Numbered from the stretch's first letter, positions 1 to 12,430 are shown. The stretch is 64,000 nucleotides of DNA from Diphasiastrum complanatum (GCA_029204225.1 CM055099.1:42896597-42960596), one strand, 5' to 3'. Translations and numbers: made by a program. The notes: generated from the sequence alone by a model not told the origin.

Positions 1-68
1 CTTGGGAGTTTAGAGTTTAATAGTTTAGTTTAGAATTGAATTGTGATAGATGAATTAGTGCGCACACC

Positions 69-508
69 TGTAGGAAATCAAAGTGCCAAGATCCTTCTAA
101 CATTCAATCTCCATATACAAGAAGAAGAAGAAGAAGAGGGAGAGGGTTAGGCACCCTCAAGGAGAGAGAAAGTAGTAGCAATGCTTGAAAGGGAATGAAT
201 TACAAATGAATAATGAGTACATATAAATAGGCCTTCATGGGGCCTAGACTCTTCCAAACCCTAAGTTCGAGAACCTTCCAGACCCACTACTTATTATAGG
301 GCACCCCCAAAAGTCAAGATAGGGTCCCTTAGCATAATTAGACTTTACTTGGACCCACGAGTTACTAATAGACCAAAATTGGGTCCACTTAACTAAAATT
401 GACTTAACATGGTCTAGATTATAACCTAACCCATGGTTACACAAGTCTTGACCTTTTGGGTCAAAGTAACCTATGGGAAACTAACATTATCATTTATTAT
501 TTCTAACA
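69..508 (-). repeat. 3' LTR of Copia-1
   Basis: 440 bp, TGTAGG at the left end and CTAACA at the right end, repeated at 2668-3109. An A+T-rich TATA-like tract lies near 218-232. Confidence 0.92.
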
Positions 509-517
509 TCCTCCTTA
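509..517 (-). other. Polypurine tract of Copia-1
   Basis: Read on the minus strand this is AAGGAGGA directly upstream of the 3' LTR, the expected place for the plus-strand primer. Confidence 0.75.
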
Positions 518-1423
518 AATGATAATGTAAAAACATAATATGACATGAAGTATGAAAAATTGCAACAAAATGCAAAGTGTTGCATGATGCCCAAAACTCC
601 ATGTAGCCGAAAAAGAAAAGATGTAGGTTGTTGTCCAAGCTTAATGCCACCGAAAAAAAACTTCAGTTTGAAGTAGTTGAAGTAGTCGAAATATCAGCCC
701 CAATCATGCCCGATGTAGAAGAGATGTAGAATACGAAGTGCGGTAGCATCAAGTCAAAGAGTGAAGACAAGCATGCTCCATCCAAAGTAAGTAACCAAAA
801 AACCAGCCACAAGCCGAAATATAGATTTGCAATCCATCAATGATTCTTACATGATTCCATAAGTCTTCTTACCACAAGAAACATAACGAAGAGTACGATA
901 TTCTTTTACCATCACATCCTCCCGAATCTTACTATCAGTGATATGCTCACCAACGCTAGGTAAGACAACACCGTCATCATAAGAAGTAAGCATCAAAACA
1001 GGAAAATCAGCATAAGGTACTGATTTTGGTGAGACATGTGTGTTTCCTCCAAGGTAAAAAGATGCTTTGTTATCCCGCAAAGACTCGGACAGCCAACAAG
1101 AGGCTGTAGTAGGCTGTGCAACAGCCACAAAATCAGCAACACTTTGATATCCAAAGTGTTCCAAATGTGGACCTTGCTATCCAAAAGCCTTCCACGAGCC
1201 ATTTTTGATGCATAATAGGATGCTCATGGTGTAACATAGGCTGAAAATGATCAATAAGCCATGGCTGAATATGCTGTCCACCATCTTAAAAAAAAACAAC
1301 AATAGCTTGCCACTTTGAACACCCAAAAAATCCAGCAACACACCACTTTGAACCAATGTACTAATTGATATGATTTTTTCCCCTCCTCCATTAGTACAAA
1401 ATGGCTTCAAAGAATGCTTGATT

Positions 1424-1868
1424 TCAGCCTTTTCCAAAATATTCTTGCTCATAAAGTTCTTCACTAATGCATCCATCATTTGCAACAAATGGCTCAAGAG
1501 AAGAAGAATACTCTACCATACTAACATTCCGATGCAAACTTGTACTTGTAGAAAGACAATGATCAAACTTTGCATGCCTTTGCTCTTCTACCTTCAAAAA
1601 AGATGAAGTAGAGAGGAGAAAGCATGCCTTTATTTGATATATTTTCAAAAGTGTTTCCCAAGCACTTTTAGAGGTCTTGCAAAATCTGAAATGATATAAG
1701 ATAGATCTTGTTACCGATAAAATCTTGATCATCACGTCGATGCCAAATCTCAGCTTGCAATTCCATGAAGAATAGTTTGTGCCATCCAACATATCTTCGC
1801 CCGAACAAGTACGAATTGCTCCCAAATCTCTTGCCATAATAACCGGCCAAGAAGATAATTTTTTTCAA
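1424..1868 (-). pseudogene. Decayed Copia Gag (UBN2-type) in Copia-1
   Basis: The minus-strand ORF contains LDGTNYSSWNCKL and SAWETLLKIYQ, which match the L-G-NY-xW-K and AW-xL-xxY signatures of plant Copia Gag. It is only about 137 codons, with the order preserved but the C-terminal half and any zinc knuckle gone. Other short open stretches in the interior (847-1164, 1177-1497, 2398-2643) show no recognisable domain. The fragment shows that the element descends from a Copia family and is not a capture of unrelated DNA. Confidence 0.6.
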
Positions 1869-2655
1869 ACCCTAAAGACACAAAAACCAGCAAGTATCAA
1901 ATCTGAAAAATCAACCGAAATGTGTTGAAACCGCACATTAGATGGATGTAGGAACCTGCCCTCTTACAAGCCTTGTGCGCTGAAAATTTTAGCCTGAAAT
2001 TGCATTACAAACTCAGAGAACCAGTAGCAAAGAATTAGGTTAGCCTCCAACAAAGCTTTTTTTGGAATCCTTCTGTCTTGCCAAAAAGTGTGAACAATAC
2101 ACACATGGTTAGGGCTGTTGCAAACAACTTACAAATGGTAATATGCTGTCCAATTTTCAGCCTCGGAATGTGATCGGATTATCACAAAAAATTACCGCCT
2201 TCTTCCACACCCAGAAACAAGCAAAAAAAAAAAGCGGATCTTCTCTTTGTAAAATTAGCAAGGGTGCTGATTTTTTAGCCAAATCAGAAGATAAAAATTG
2301 CTTGTAGATGGGCGCCCTCCTGCAAAGGAGCAAATCTAAAAAATAGGACAACAGTGAAGCAACGAAAGTAGGATAGACCTACACGAATGTGGGCAATCTA
2401 AAAGCAGTCCCAAAGAAGATAATTAATAGTGTCTTTCTGTAACCTGAAAAATAAGCAAACATCCAATTGATTTTCGAGTGCCCAAATACCTATTATGTCC
2501 TTTGATGTGTGGTGCCCTCTTGCAAAATGGAAAAGAGTCAATGTGGGACGGATCTTCACTCCAAAAAACCAGCAAAGGTGCTGAATTTTTGTGATCCCTA
2601 AGTGAAGATGATCTCTTTTGGTAGGATGCCCTAAATCAAGCATAGAAGATCCATG

Positions 2656-2667
2656 GCTCTGATACCA
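2656..2667 (-). other. Primer-binding site of Copia-1 (iMet-tRNA type)
   Basis: Reverse complement reads TGGTATCAGAGC, abutting the 5' LTR at 2668 with no spacer. Confidence 0.9.
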
Positions 2668-3109
2668 TGTAGGAAATCAAAGTGCCAAGATCCTTCTAAC
2701 ATTCAATCTCCATATACAAGAAGAAGAAGAAGAAGAGGGAGAGGGTTAGGCACCCTCAAGGAGAGAGAAAGTAGTAGCAATGCTTGAAAGGGAATGAATT
2801 ACAAATGAATAATGAGTACATATAAATAGGCCTTCATGGGGCCTAGACTCTTCCAAACCCTAAGTTCGAGAACCTTCCAGACCCACTACTTATTATAGGG
2901 CACCCCCAAAAGTCAAGATAGGGTCCCTTAGCATAATTAGACTTTACTTGGACCCACGAGTTACTACTAGACCAAAATCGGGTCCAACTTAACTAAAATT
3001 GACTTAACATGGTCTAAATAATAAACCTAATCCATGGTTACACAAGTCTCGACCTTTTGGGTCAAAGTAACCTATGGGAAACTAAGATTATCATTTATTA
3101 TTTCTAACA
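2668..3109 (-). repeat. 5' LTR of Copia-1
   Basis: 442 bp copy of 69-508, followed by the target duplication ACACC at 3110-3114. Confidence 0.92.
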
Positions 3110-3114
3110 ACACC

Positions 3115-3444
3115 TTAGGACCTAGTTTAGCTTCATTAAGAGAGGTAATGTTATTTTAGATTTAGTCACTAATCTACTTTTAGAGTGAGACATTTTGTAG
3201 TTAAACTGTTAAGAATACTCTGTGTACCTAGACGCTTAGTAACATAGTTATGTAGTTGAGCTCATTCAAGATTTTAACAATTCAAATTCTGCTTGTTGAA
3301 TTAGTGAACACCGTATGCACTAGTTGAACTTCATTAAGAGAACTAATGCGGTTGTAGTTTTTGAAAATCGTCCAGTTGAGTTGGAGATTCTGTAATTGGA
3401 CTTAGTATACAAATTGTACTTTTTGCATGGGTTTTGGTCTATGG
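3115..3444. other. Unassigned spacer
   Basis: About 330 bp of A+T-rich sequence between two LTR elements. No coding region, RNA gene or repeat recognised. Confidence 0.5.
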
Positions 3445-4615
3445 TGTTTGAGAAAGAGGGTGTGTGAGTGTGAGAAACAAAAATAGCTCGAAAAGAAAAC
3501 AAACACGAAGCGAACTCAAAACTCGAACGTGAAACAAACTTGAACAGAAAGTGTTCGTGTGCAGAAACAAACAGAGCATTAGTGATAGAAATCATGGTCG
3601 ATCTGATTACGTAGCCAAACATTAACAAAACATCAGAAGAATAATTTGTCATGAATAGCTAGACAAACTATTTGTTGCAAATGATTCGTGAAGAGCTAGA
3701 CTGAGCTCGACTGATAATCAGTCGCGAATGATTTGCAAAAGGCAAGACTAAATATTAGTCATCAATAGCTAGACTCGTAATAACTTGCTAAGAACAGATT
3801 ACCAGATTGAGCAACAAGAGGGTCAGACAGAATGAAGAAAAACATAACAATATCAACACAAATCTAAATGCAGAACAACAGAGCTGTTATCAGATTAAGT
3901 GTAACAAAACATACATGTCATTAATGCTATGGAGCACAAGACAATAGCAGACGAAATCGCGTGCTCTACAAAGCTAATTCAATCTATAAAAGGAGTGAAT
4001 GTATTACTGACGATACAAAAGAATCAATGCATAGGGCATCTACTTCGTCTATCTCTGATAAGCTTCTGATGCTATTATTTTTACACACACACTTGTTCTT
4101 TGAATACGCGAATGGTATTCAATATATACACAATTTACAGGTGTGCAGATGAAGAAAGTCCAAAGTGGATGTGCTGTTTGTAGGAGATCGTGGGTGGTTG
4201 TTGTCCTTGTCAAGTCTATTAGCACAGTTGCATGGGATGAGCATGAAAAAGCCACAACGTCAGCTTTTGTTGAAATGAATGTTGGTGAAGATGCAAAAAA
4301 TGCATCACTCTGACGAAATGCCTTAGGATTTGATTTACAAGGTGCCTTCGTTTTTTCTAGGGCACCTTCGGCATTTTGTAAGCAGTGTCATCTTTTTCAC
4401 CTATCACAAATCACGTGTAAAAATACAATGTCATGTTTTTCGCCTTTTCTTTACCTGTGAGAATTTACTTGTATTGAAGCATACAGTCGCATTTTATTCA
4501 TCTGTCTTATTTTACATGTAAATATGTAGAATGTGCGACAACATGAGTAAATATGCACCATGAATGGAGGCAGATTAAAATAGGATTTAGAAGAGTAGAG
4601 GAGATAAATCCAACA
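3445..4615 (-). repeat. Diverged 3' LTR (Copia-2 family)
   Basis: About 1.17 kb, with shared blocks such as GATTACGTAGCCAAAC and the terminal AAATCCAACA. It is more diverged from the two LTRs at 31 and 36 kb than those are from each other. Confidence 0.8.
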
Positions 4616-4622
4616 CCCCCCC
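4616..4622 (-). other. Polypurine tract (Copia-2 family)
   Basis: Seven C on the plus strand, so a G7 tract on the minus strand directly before the LTR. The equivalent site has been deleted from the full element at 30.8-37.0 kb. Confidence 0.6.
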
Positions 4623-4945
4623 ATAATCTGGATCCGTGAATGCCTTGATCTTCAAAGACAGGACCGCCGTTGAAGAAGAATGTAAATCCAGATGTGGACT
4701 TACGATTGTCTACATCTCCTCCCCAGCTTGCATCAAAATATTCTCTGAGCTGATGAAGATTGTCATTGTTGACATCTCCATAGCAGATGCACTAGTCCAT
4801 GGTAGCTCGAATATACCTCATGACTCTTATGAGAGCCTCCAATGGGTAATGCCAAGATTAGCCATATATTGGTTGAGTGAGCTTACTACAAAAGAGATGT
4901 CTGGTCTTGTACAGACCATTGCGTACATGAGAGATACACGCGTGA

Positions 4946-5389
4946 ATAGTTTCTACTCCTACTGATTTGATCCCATTTTATAAAAATGAAGATGGATCGG
5001 CCGAATTGTTGGAGGTAAAGGTTTTGGATGATTTGCGTAAAGTTGGTGTACAATTTTATATTGTTGATAGGCAACATACAATTGCAGCTGCGAAGAAAGT
5101 TCTAGGAATACCGTGCAATAACAAAGACAAAACTGAAAATTTTGATAAATTGAAAAAATATTATGAGACGAGGAAATCTTGTATTCTAAGTCATTCAATT
5201 TCGGCTATCGATTGTGTAGCCATATCTAGAGCTTTGAATTAAGTGTCTAAAAATAACCATTTGAAAAGCTCTTATATGGAGCTGTTGTATCAAGCTAGAA
5301 TGCAATGGGAGTCATTGGGTCGTCCTAAAAGACATGAGAAAGGTGGTCAGGCTCCTGAAGAATGGAAGGTATGTTGTATGTTGTATGTT
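4946..5389 (+). pseudogene. ParB-like motif gene fragment
   Basis: One reading frame runs from about 4946 to a plausible donor (AAG|GTATGT at 5389-5390), interrupted by one TAA at 5240-5242. The peptide includes YIVDRQHTIAAAKK, which resembles the D-G-Q-H-R box of the ParB/Srx-like fold with R in place of G. A downstream block, ARMQWESLGRPKRHEKGG, shows no charge bias and looks like conserved protein sequence. The 5' end is cut by the junction with the LTR fragment, and no further exon was identified. The ParB link rests on motif resemblance only. A 23-kb pseudogene in this window carries a similar box. Confidence 0.45.
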
Positions 5390-6350
5390 TTTTTGTATGA
5401 TCTAATAATGTTTGTATTGTTTTTTGTGTAATTTGAATAAACCATTTAGTTTTATGTTCAATGATGCTACAAAATTTGAAAAGTATGCTATAAATGTAGT
5501 GAGAAAGAACGATTACAATTGGATCTTCCTAACTAATGAGAATTGAAAAAAGTGGAAAAGGATTTGCCATTAGGAGTATTTTCAACTTCATAACCTATTA
5601 TAATCCCACATTGATTGTCATTTGTATTTGAAAATCGAGCTTCTGTTGATACTGCCAAATAACACAAACACAAATTCAAAATCAAACCTATTATTCGCTC
5701 CTAAATAATGCAAAACTTTTAAATCAAACAATAATTTCAATTGAAACTCGGAGTGTCCTTTTAAAGAGACCTAAAATATATTCCAAAAAAAAAACTCTAG
5801 TTTGATCTTTTACAATATGAAAACTATCTGTTTATTTCAATATAAAAACTCAAATAAGAGACATATCAATAAAGATTTGACTTGACAAAAATAATGAAAA
5901 TGCATGTCTCTCAAAACCCAGCATAAAATCAATCTTTTTTAAAGAGACCTAAAATACATTTTCAATGAGAGAACATTGAAGATTGAATCCAACACAAAAT
6001 AACAAGAAAACATGTTTCTCAAAATCCAATACAACTCAAATTGCAGCACAACATCACTCCAATGTAATCTACTCATTTTTCCATGTATTTATCAATAGTA
6101 CATTGCAATATCACATTCTATGTACACCTCACATCATTTGTTGAGTTTAACTTTAACCATTAGCTAACATTAGCCTTTTCAAATATCTCATATATTCAGC
6201 TTTGCTATGCAATCATATTTGCAACATCAACCAGATTATAATTGCTCAACTCGAACCAAGCTTCAGATGTTATACCAAAGTAAAACATGAGATACACAAG
6301 AGTTTTCAAAGCAATGTCACCATATAGCTTCCAAACTCCACTAATACTTT
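5390..6350. other. Gene-free A+T-rich stretch
   Basis: No ORF with protein-like composition and no clear repeat. It probably contains intron or 3' flank of the preceding fragment. Confidence 0.4.
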
Positions 6351-6731
6351 TCACATTATATTTTGAACTTCTTGATTACTCTTGATATGGTCATTGTCAT
6401 TGCTCTCGTTATCTTCCAACATTTGGTCATTTTCATGCATTACATCCTCCTCATCGAAGACATCTTTTTGTTTTTCCATGTGTTGCATCAATTTTGCTGT
6501 TGCTTCTTCTGAAAAGCCAACTGGATTGCCAAAGTGCTCATTTTCATTGTCATTGATATATGTACAATCTAATATCAATGCTTTAGTTTTTGAAATGGGA
6601 TGGTAAATAAGTATCTCATTATAAAATGCTTTCAAAAACTCCTCTCTTTTGGAAATGTCAACAAGCAAGATAGGATGTCTTTTCTTGACAAGAGATGTCC
6701 TTCCTAGAGCTCCATAGGTAAATCCATCCAA
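6351..6731 (-). CDS. Unrecognised acidic ORF fragment
   Basis: 126 codons on the minus strand. The N-terminal half (RHPILLVDISKREEFLKAFY, then KALILDCTYI) has the hydrophobic pattern of a folded domain. The C-terminal third is Asp/Glu/Asn-rich (DNESNDND). It is probably one exon of a larger gene, because the plus-strand complement just upstream (6732-6760) reads like an intron border. No family recognised. It could also be a chance ORF, although its composition argues against that. Confidence 0.3.
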   Translation of the reverse strand: MDGFTYGALGRTSLVKKRHPILLVDISKREEFLKAFYNEILIYHPISKTKALILDCTYINDNENEHFGNPVGFSEEATAKLMQHMEKQKDVFDEEDVMHENDQMLEDNESNDNDHIKSNQEVQNIM

Positions 6732-7346
6732 AATATAGTCTGACTCAACTGCAATTAAAAAACAATGTTCTTAAAATTGATAGTACATCTTATGGACATA
6801 TATTAAATAAGGAAAACTTACATTTAAATAAATATAGATTGATGCAATGTATTACATGTATGAAATTCAAGCAAACCTGTTAACATATCGATGAGATGGT
6901 TCCATATACTTCAGCACCTTTCGTTCTTGGATTAACAATTCCACCAGAAATCTTTACCATACTGTACTTTGGTATGTTGAATAGTATTTGATGTCGATGC
7001 AATGCTCGATCTTTCTCCTTGGCTAAATTGGATGACGACATGATATTTCATCAAACAAATATTGAAGAGCTCTTTCTTCTATGAGACTTTTGGGATATGG
7101 ATCATCTAATTGTTTCGAAACAAACAGAAACAAAATTGTATCGAACTTATCCATTGGAGATGGAAAATCGGATTATCAAAAAATTTATAAAAATCGATCA
7201 CTGATTGTACATGTCCAAGATGTTTCTCTACTGCTTTGAAATAATACCTCAAGTAGTCATTAGAAGGAATGAAGATAATGTTGCAATAATGAGTTGAGGT
7301 TGTTCTTATATCTATAAGAGGAAAGAAATTCAAAAAAAAAAATCTT
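6732..7346. other. Unassigned region
   Basis: Short open stretches on both strands, none with a recognisable motif. Confidence 0.3.
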
Positions 7347-7680
7347 TTGGACAATCATGGCTTGGAGAATGTTGAATCAAACATGGAAAACAATGATCAA
7401 ACAAATCAATTAAGTGCTTGTAACATTATGACACTAGAGAGAGATGTGAATATAAGCCAAGGAACAAGCATACGAGGGCAACATGAAGATTCAAATGTAA
7501 ATCCCATTGACAATGATGCCAACAAACACTTTCAATGGATTGTTCGGTTGTTGGTTCTTCTACTGCTTTGGAATTTCAGCAAGGAGAAATTTTACTTGAT
7601 CATCCAAGTAATTTTGCACTTCAACGTGATTATGCTCTACATTATTTGGGTAGAAAGATAAAAGACACTTTGAATATTGG
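7347..7680 (+). pseudogene. Unrecognised exon upstream of the FCP1-like relic
   Basis: An Asn/Gln-rich open frame (7347-7560) overlaps a second frame (7535 onward) with LDHPSNFALQRDYALHYLGRK. The frame change suggests either a frameshift or an unrecognised intron. Orientation matches the HAD-like exon at 7875, so they may belong to one decayed gene. No function can be assigned to this part. Confidence 0.3.
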
Positions 7681-7874
7681 TTTTGGTAAATCTAGAATTG
7701 GTATTTGTTACCATTCAATTTCTATTTTAATTCTTGAATTTGACTTGTTTTTTTGTATAGAAGATCAATGTACACAAATGATTGTTAATTTTGCTGGTCA
7801 TGTTAGCAACACCATCAAAGTTATGCTATATTTTAGTTCTAGTTGTATTAATTTGAAACGTGATTGTACTGCAG

Positions 7875-8270
7875 GAATGGGACTATCATTTTGTTATCGC
7901 CCAGTCAAATTCATAATACTTAATTTAAATGGATTACTTGTGAAGAAATGGCAAAGAATGTCAAATTGTAAAGGTGTGTACACCATGCACGGAAGTAAGG
8001 CCATTCAATTGAGAAGAGCAACACATTTTTTGAATAGTTAGTTTCAAAATTTCAAAGTTGGAATTTGGAGTGCAATGCCAATGCATACTATTGAAAAATG
8101 TGTAGAATTTTTTAATGCAATTGGAAAGCAATGATATATGTTTCATATTATTTGGGATCAAACAAAATGCTATAGTGAGACACAATATGGAATGCCAGGC
8201 AAACGACAAATTCGAGCTTTATTCAAGCCATTAAGCTATTTGGAACACATGTGAAATGCTACTAAGCAAT
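7875..8270 (+). pseudogene. FCP1/NIF-like HAD phosphatase relic
   Basis: After an acceptor-like CTGCAG, the frame reads KFIILNLNGLLV, then KVGIWSAM, then FHIIWDQTKC. This order matches the plant FCP1-like (NLI-interacting-factor) HAD phosphatases, in which motif I is hxxDxNGhL, followed by a V-xIWSS segment and the W-D segment. In-frame stops occur near 8039, 8132 and 8252, and the first catalytic Asp of motif I is replaced by Asn (LNLNG). FCP1-like enzymes dephosphorylate phospho-Ser on nuclear proteins, but this copy lacks both an intact frame and the nucleophile. Confidence 0.55.
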
Positions 8271-10835
8271 ACTCTATTGATTGATGATCCTTCTTACAAA
8301 GCTTGTTTGAATCCACTTGGCAATGGAATATTTCTCAACCATTTCCACATGGCTCTCCTGAAGATGACTTAATTGCAAGCAATCACAAGTATAGTGCACC
8401 AATGGATAGTAACCATGTGTGAAAGATTTTAGATCATTCAAGATCCAAATCCATCTCCCTGATCTTTGGTTACAAAAAGAGCAAACCAACAATCTTGCCA
8501 ATGTAGAAAAATAGCATCTACATACAAAATGAGATGCAACTCTAAGAGATACCGATCAAACATGAACAATTATAAAATATAGTTTTTGTCCATACAATTA
8601 CAGTACCCTACTATATTTCACATGTTTGGATCCAAAAATAACAAAATATGAGCATTCTACATACAAGATTGCAAGATAACATCATGAGAGTGCACCAATG
8701 AGTAGTAGAACCCAAAGAGAACCATGTATAATGATGAAATGAGAGAGAGAAGAGAGAAGATCCCTTTTTCCATGAGTTACAACAATATATAGCAGGTCCA
8801 AACCCTACATTTCCACTTGGCTTTCCCTCCAATATGAAAAACCCTACTATTTTGGGACTAGATTCAATGTACCCAAAGTTCAAATTTGAATCTCTCTCAA
8901 ACTCGACTACCAACTTTTCCACACTTTCAAAAAGTGTTTATTGAATGTATTTTAAACTCATATAACTTCAAAAAGTTTATCTCTAAGTCTAAAGTGAGTT
9001 TTGGCCTCAATTGACAATTTACCAAAATATGACTAAATTTGTTGAAATCTCTCTCACACTCCATCTACAACTAGGTTTGGCATAATTTTAACCATACTAC
9101 TTTGATCCAACTTTAGAATGATCTCCATCCTAATTATAGATCTCCTTTCTAAGGTTCTAAAGTATCTTTCATAATTGTTATAGAGAATAGTGTCCAAATT
9201 GGATGCTTCACTATTTCCTACTTCAATTTTACACATCGAGATATAACTAGAACATGAAGAACCAAATAGAATGTGAATGAAATGATTCCTCCATGTTTTA
9301 AACTTTGAAATATCTGAAAAATTAAGCAACCAAACAATAAATGTGAGTGATGACCATTTGCTTGCTTGTCTCCTCCAACTTTGTCCTTTCTTCATATGTC
9401 TCCACGATAAAACTCCATGAATGAGCCTCCATCTCCATCTTGCCACAAGAAACCATCAAACCTTGGAAATCCATGAGTAGGTGAGTACATCAATGATGCA
9501 AATTTAACACCACATTACTCCATAAACCAAGTAGGTTGCACTAGTCCATCTTCAAGGTCTATTTGACACAAGAAAAAAACCATGAATTCACCAAAAATTG
9601 ACAATCTCCAAACAATGGCATCAAGTAGCTCAACACTTGAGAACTTGATCATGGATGAGTGATTTAATGAACCTACAATAGCTTCATTTCCATTAGCAAA
9701 AACCATCCAAGAATGCTAGTACAACTCCGACAATAAGATATTGCAAGACAATGTAGCTAGTTTGTCCATATCTTGACAATTTGCACACATCCACATGAAA
9801 TAGCTCAAACATGAGATAGAACAAGTAAAGTGAACTTGAACAGCACTTCCTTGCTACTCCTTTGGCCTTAATTGAATCTTCAATAACCTGTATAAACAGA
9901 TCCATAACATCTTTGCAAAATAGCCTTCCTTTGATGCTCTTAACTAGCTCCAAATTGCCACCTTTCCTTTTGTGTTGTTGAAGCCCTTTGAGACCAACAT
10001 CTTGATCTTCCTCTTGACCATCAAAGTCATTGAAAAACTTTGTTTTTCAGATCCATTACTTGATTTTCCAGCATGAAAACCATGAGAACCAATATCCACT
10101 TGCATAGCATCATCTACACAAGAAGATTCTCAAAACATGTGAGTAAAGCAAAGTCAGTCGATTCCACTTGCTTACCTTTCTTGTGATCATCAAAGATATC
10201 AAAGATATGAATATCCTCAGACCTGAAACTCTAGAAATACTCCATCTCAAACATATGATCCAACAAGATCTCATCAATGCTTGATCTCGAATTTCCACAA
10301 AGGTTAAGGAAAACAATGTCATTAGTGGCACCATCATAAATCAAAAGATAGATTCCAAACTTTCCATCCAACATGAAGTAGAGTAGGTGAAGATGAGTAT
10401 CAAACCTAATAAATCCAACCCTCTTGAGCCCATAACAAACCTCAATAAGCTCACCAATGAGATCTCCCTTGCCTTGAAAATTTGACTCTCAATTTGCTCC
10501 ATGTAGTCTTCTCAACCAACCTTTTGCCATCTTGATCAATTCATAAGCTTTGAGCTGATGAAGAGATGTGAGATCCATGCCTTGGATCTTCCCAAGAACC
10601 ATTCTTTCATTGCGCTTTCCTTCATAAGACTCCCTCTTAATGATTGCATCATAAGAAGTAGAAACCTCAAAGACAATAGAAGCCATGAAAAAAATGATTA
10701 GTACCTTCAACATAAGGATGATTGAAGTACTCTCTTTTTTCAAACAAGAAATTCTACTCAATGATTTAGGTAATGACTCATATGATAATGATTCTTCCTC
10801 ACTATCATTCACAATGACATCATTCAAAGTACATC
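8271..10835. other. Unassigned, repeat-like region
   Basis: About 2.5 kb with only short, motif-free ORFs on the minus strand (8611-8922, 9054-9446, 9693-9953, 10110-10337, 10489-10848). GAGA-rich sequence at 8725-8760 and A+T content resemble retroelement flanks. It adjoins a minus-strand Copia gag and may be its unrecognisable 3' part. No LTR pair was found. Confidence 0.35.
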
Positions 10836-12300
10836 CTACTTTGAACACTTCACATACTTCTCTTCTTCTTGACTTGTGACTATTTCCCTCACCAAGTCTT
10901 TTGATAGAACCATTTGATCTGATCTCTTTATGAAGACATGTGACTTTACTTGCTGGAAAAATGACTTTCTTGGAATCATAAGAAAGTAATGTAAAGAACC
11001 ACCTCCTTCATGCATGCACCTAGCAACATCTTTTTCCATATGATCAAAGAAATCATTAACAACAATATTTTCCAAAGAAGAACCTTCATCTCCATTGATG
11101 AAGTTAGCTCTTTCCTTACCTTTCGCAGGCTTGCACTTGCCATGAAGAACCATTGAAACACCATCATTATCCTCATAACTAGCCAAGTTAGCACAAGGAT
11201 GAACATCTCCAAGAAGAATATTAGATCTTGACCTAGATCTAGCATAAGGAAGATTTTTAGACTTTGCATAAGATCCACCAATCTTATTGATGCTAAAAGG
11301 AAATTTTGGAGAGTTGAGACCAATCTCCTTTTCCATTCCACCCTTTTTGTTAGCCAAAACAAAAGAATCAAGCTTGAAAAGTCTACCTTGTCTATTGCCC
11401 CTAGCAACCAAGATTTCTTCCTTTGTAATGAAACAAGCATCACCACCAAACTTTACCACGCATCCTTTCTCTATCATTTGACCAACACTTAACAAATTTT
11501 TTGAAAGTGAAGGAATGTAAAGAACACCATCAAGTTTTGCTTTCCTACTAGTAGAAAGACAAATAGGAATTGAGCCAATACCTTCAATCACATAGTTACC
11601 ACCATTGGCCATGTGTATCACTTTCTTGGCTCCATCATAAGTGACCAAAGAAGTAAAGAACTCACTTGATATTAGACTTGAAGAACACATCAAAAGAGAA
11701 TCACCACTACTTAGATCCTCATCATTAGTAGTAAAGCTGATTTGCTTGCTATCTTTATCTCTTTGCTTCTTCAAACATTCATTAGCAAAATGCCCTTTGA
11801 TTCCACAATAAAAGCATTTCAAGTTTGATTTATCTTTCTTTTTGCAAAAAGAGAAAGTCTCACCTTGATCTTGCCCTTTTGACCACTCGCCTTTACCTTT
11901 GGCCTTGAACTTGCCGTTGATGAACATAGCATACTCTTCATAATGAGATTTTGATGTAGATCCACCTCCTCTTGATTGAAGCCTATACTCCTCATTCACC
12001 AAGATCTCTTGCAAATCCACAATACTTGGCAAAGTCTTTTGAATAGCAAAACTTTAAACAAGATTAGCATGATCATCCAACAAGCCATTAAGTATAACTT
12101 GAACAAGTTCTACCTTTTTAATGCTTTCATCAATACATGCTAACTCATCATTGAATGCTTTCACCCTCAAAACAGAAGCATGAGTACTTTCTTCCTTCTT
12201 TTGCAAACTTTGAAAGATTTGCCTCCTAAGAGTAAGCACTCTTGATGTCGACTTGGATTCATAAAGCCTCTTCAAAGATTCTTAAGCCTCCAAAGATGAT
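10836..12300 (-). pseudogene. Copia Gag and pre-integrase fragment (Copia-5)
   Basis: A minus-strand ORF of 398 codons (10836-12032) contains a zinc knuckle CFYCGIKGHFANEC (CX2CX4HX4C), then a protease-proximal segment VLYIPSLSKNLLSVGQM and VARGNRQGRLFKL, typical of Copia Gag-protease-GAG_pre-integrase. The catalytic D-S-G of the protease is absent: the text jumps from the region after the knuckle to the part downstream of the active site. A second frame at 12054-12275 supplies the earlier Gag segment (SRVLTLRRQIFQSL and LVQVILNGLL), separated by a stop near 12052. No integrase, RT, LTR or primer site was identified. Downstream (lower coordinates) the ORF becomes unrecognisable. Confidence 0.75.
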
Positions 12301-12430
12301 GTGCACTTACCAATCTCCTTGAGAAGCAAAACATCAAGATGACATTGTAAAAATTACAGCAAATAAGGATCCTAAAACACTTGAAATGATGAGGAAAACA
12401 ATAGATTATGATTCCATAATGTTAACACAA

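Larger units (their letters stand above)
69..3109 (-). mobile_element. Copia-1: short LTR retrotransposon with TSD
   Basis: Two near-identical LTRs (69-508 and 2668-3109) start TG and end CA and are flanked by the 5-bp duplication ACACC at 64-68 and 3110-3114. The tRNA-type primer site lies next to the right LTR in reverse orientation, so the element reads on the minus strand. The roughly 2.2-kb interior holds only a decayed gag-like ORF and no protease, integrase or reverse transcriptase, so it must be mobilised in trans. The LTRs differ by about ten substitutions or small indels by eye, which implies a fairly recent insertion. Confidence 0.92.
3445..4935 (-). mobile_element. Truncated Copia element of the Copia-2 family
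   Basis: 3445-4615 is a diverged LTR (right end ATAAATCCAACA, left end TGTTTGAG) that aligns along its length with the LTRs at 30832-31960 and 35967-37040. It is followed by a C-rich tract (polypurine tract on the minus strand) and then by 4660-4935, which matches the RNase H region near 32195-32470. Similarity stops after GAGAGAT at about 4935. Only about 40 bp separate the polypurine tract from the RNase H piece, so the interior is deleted as well as cut off on the right. No target duplication can be assigned. Confidence 0.8.
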
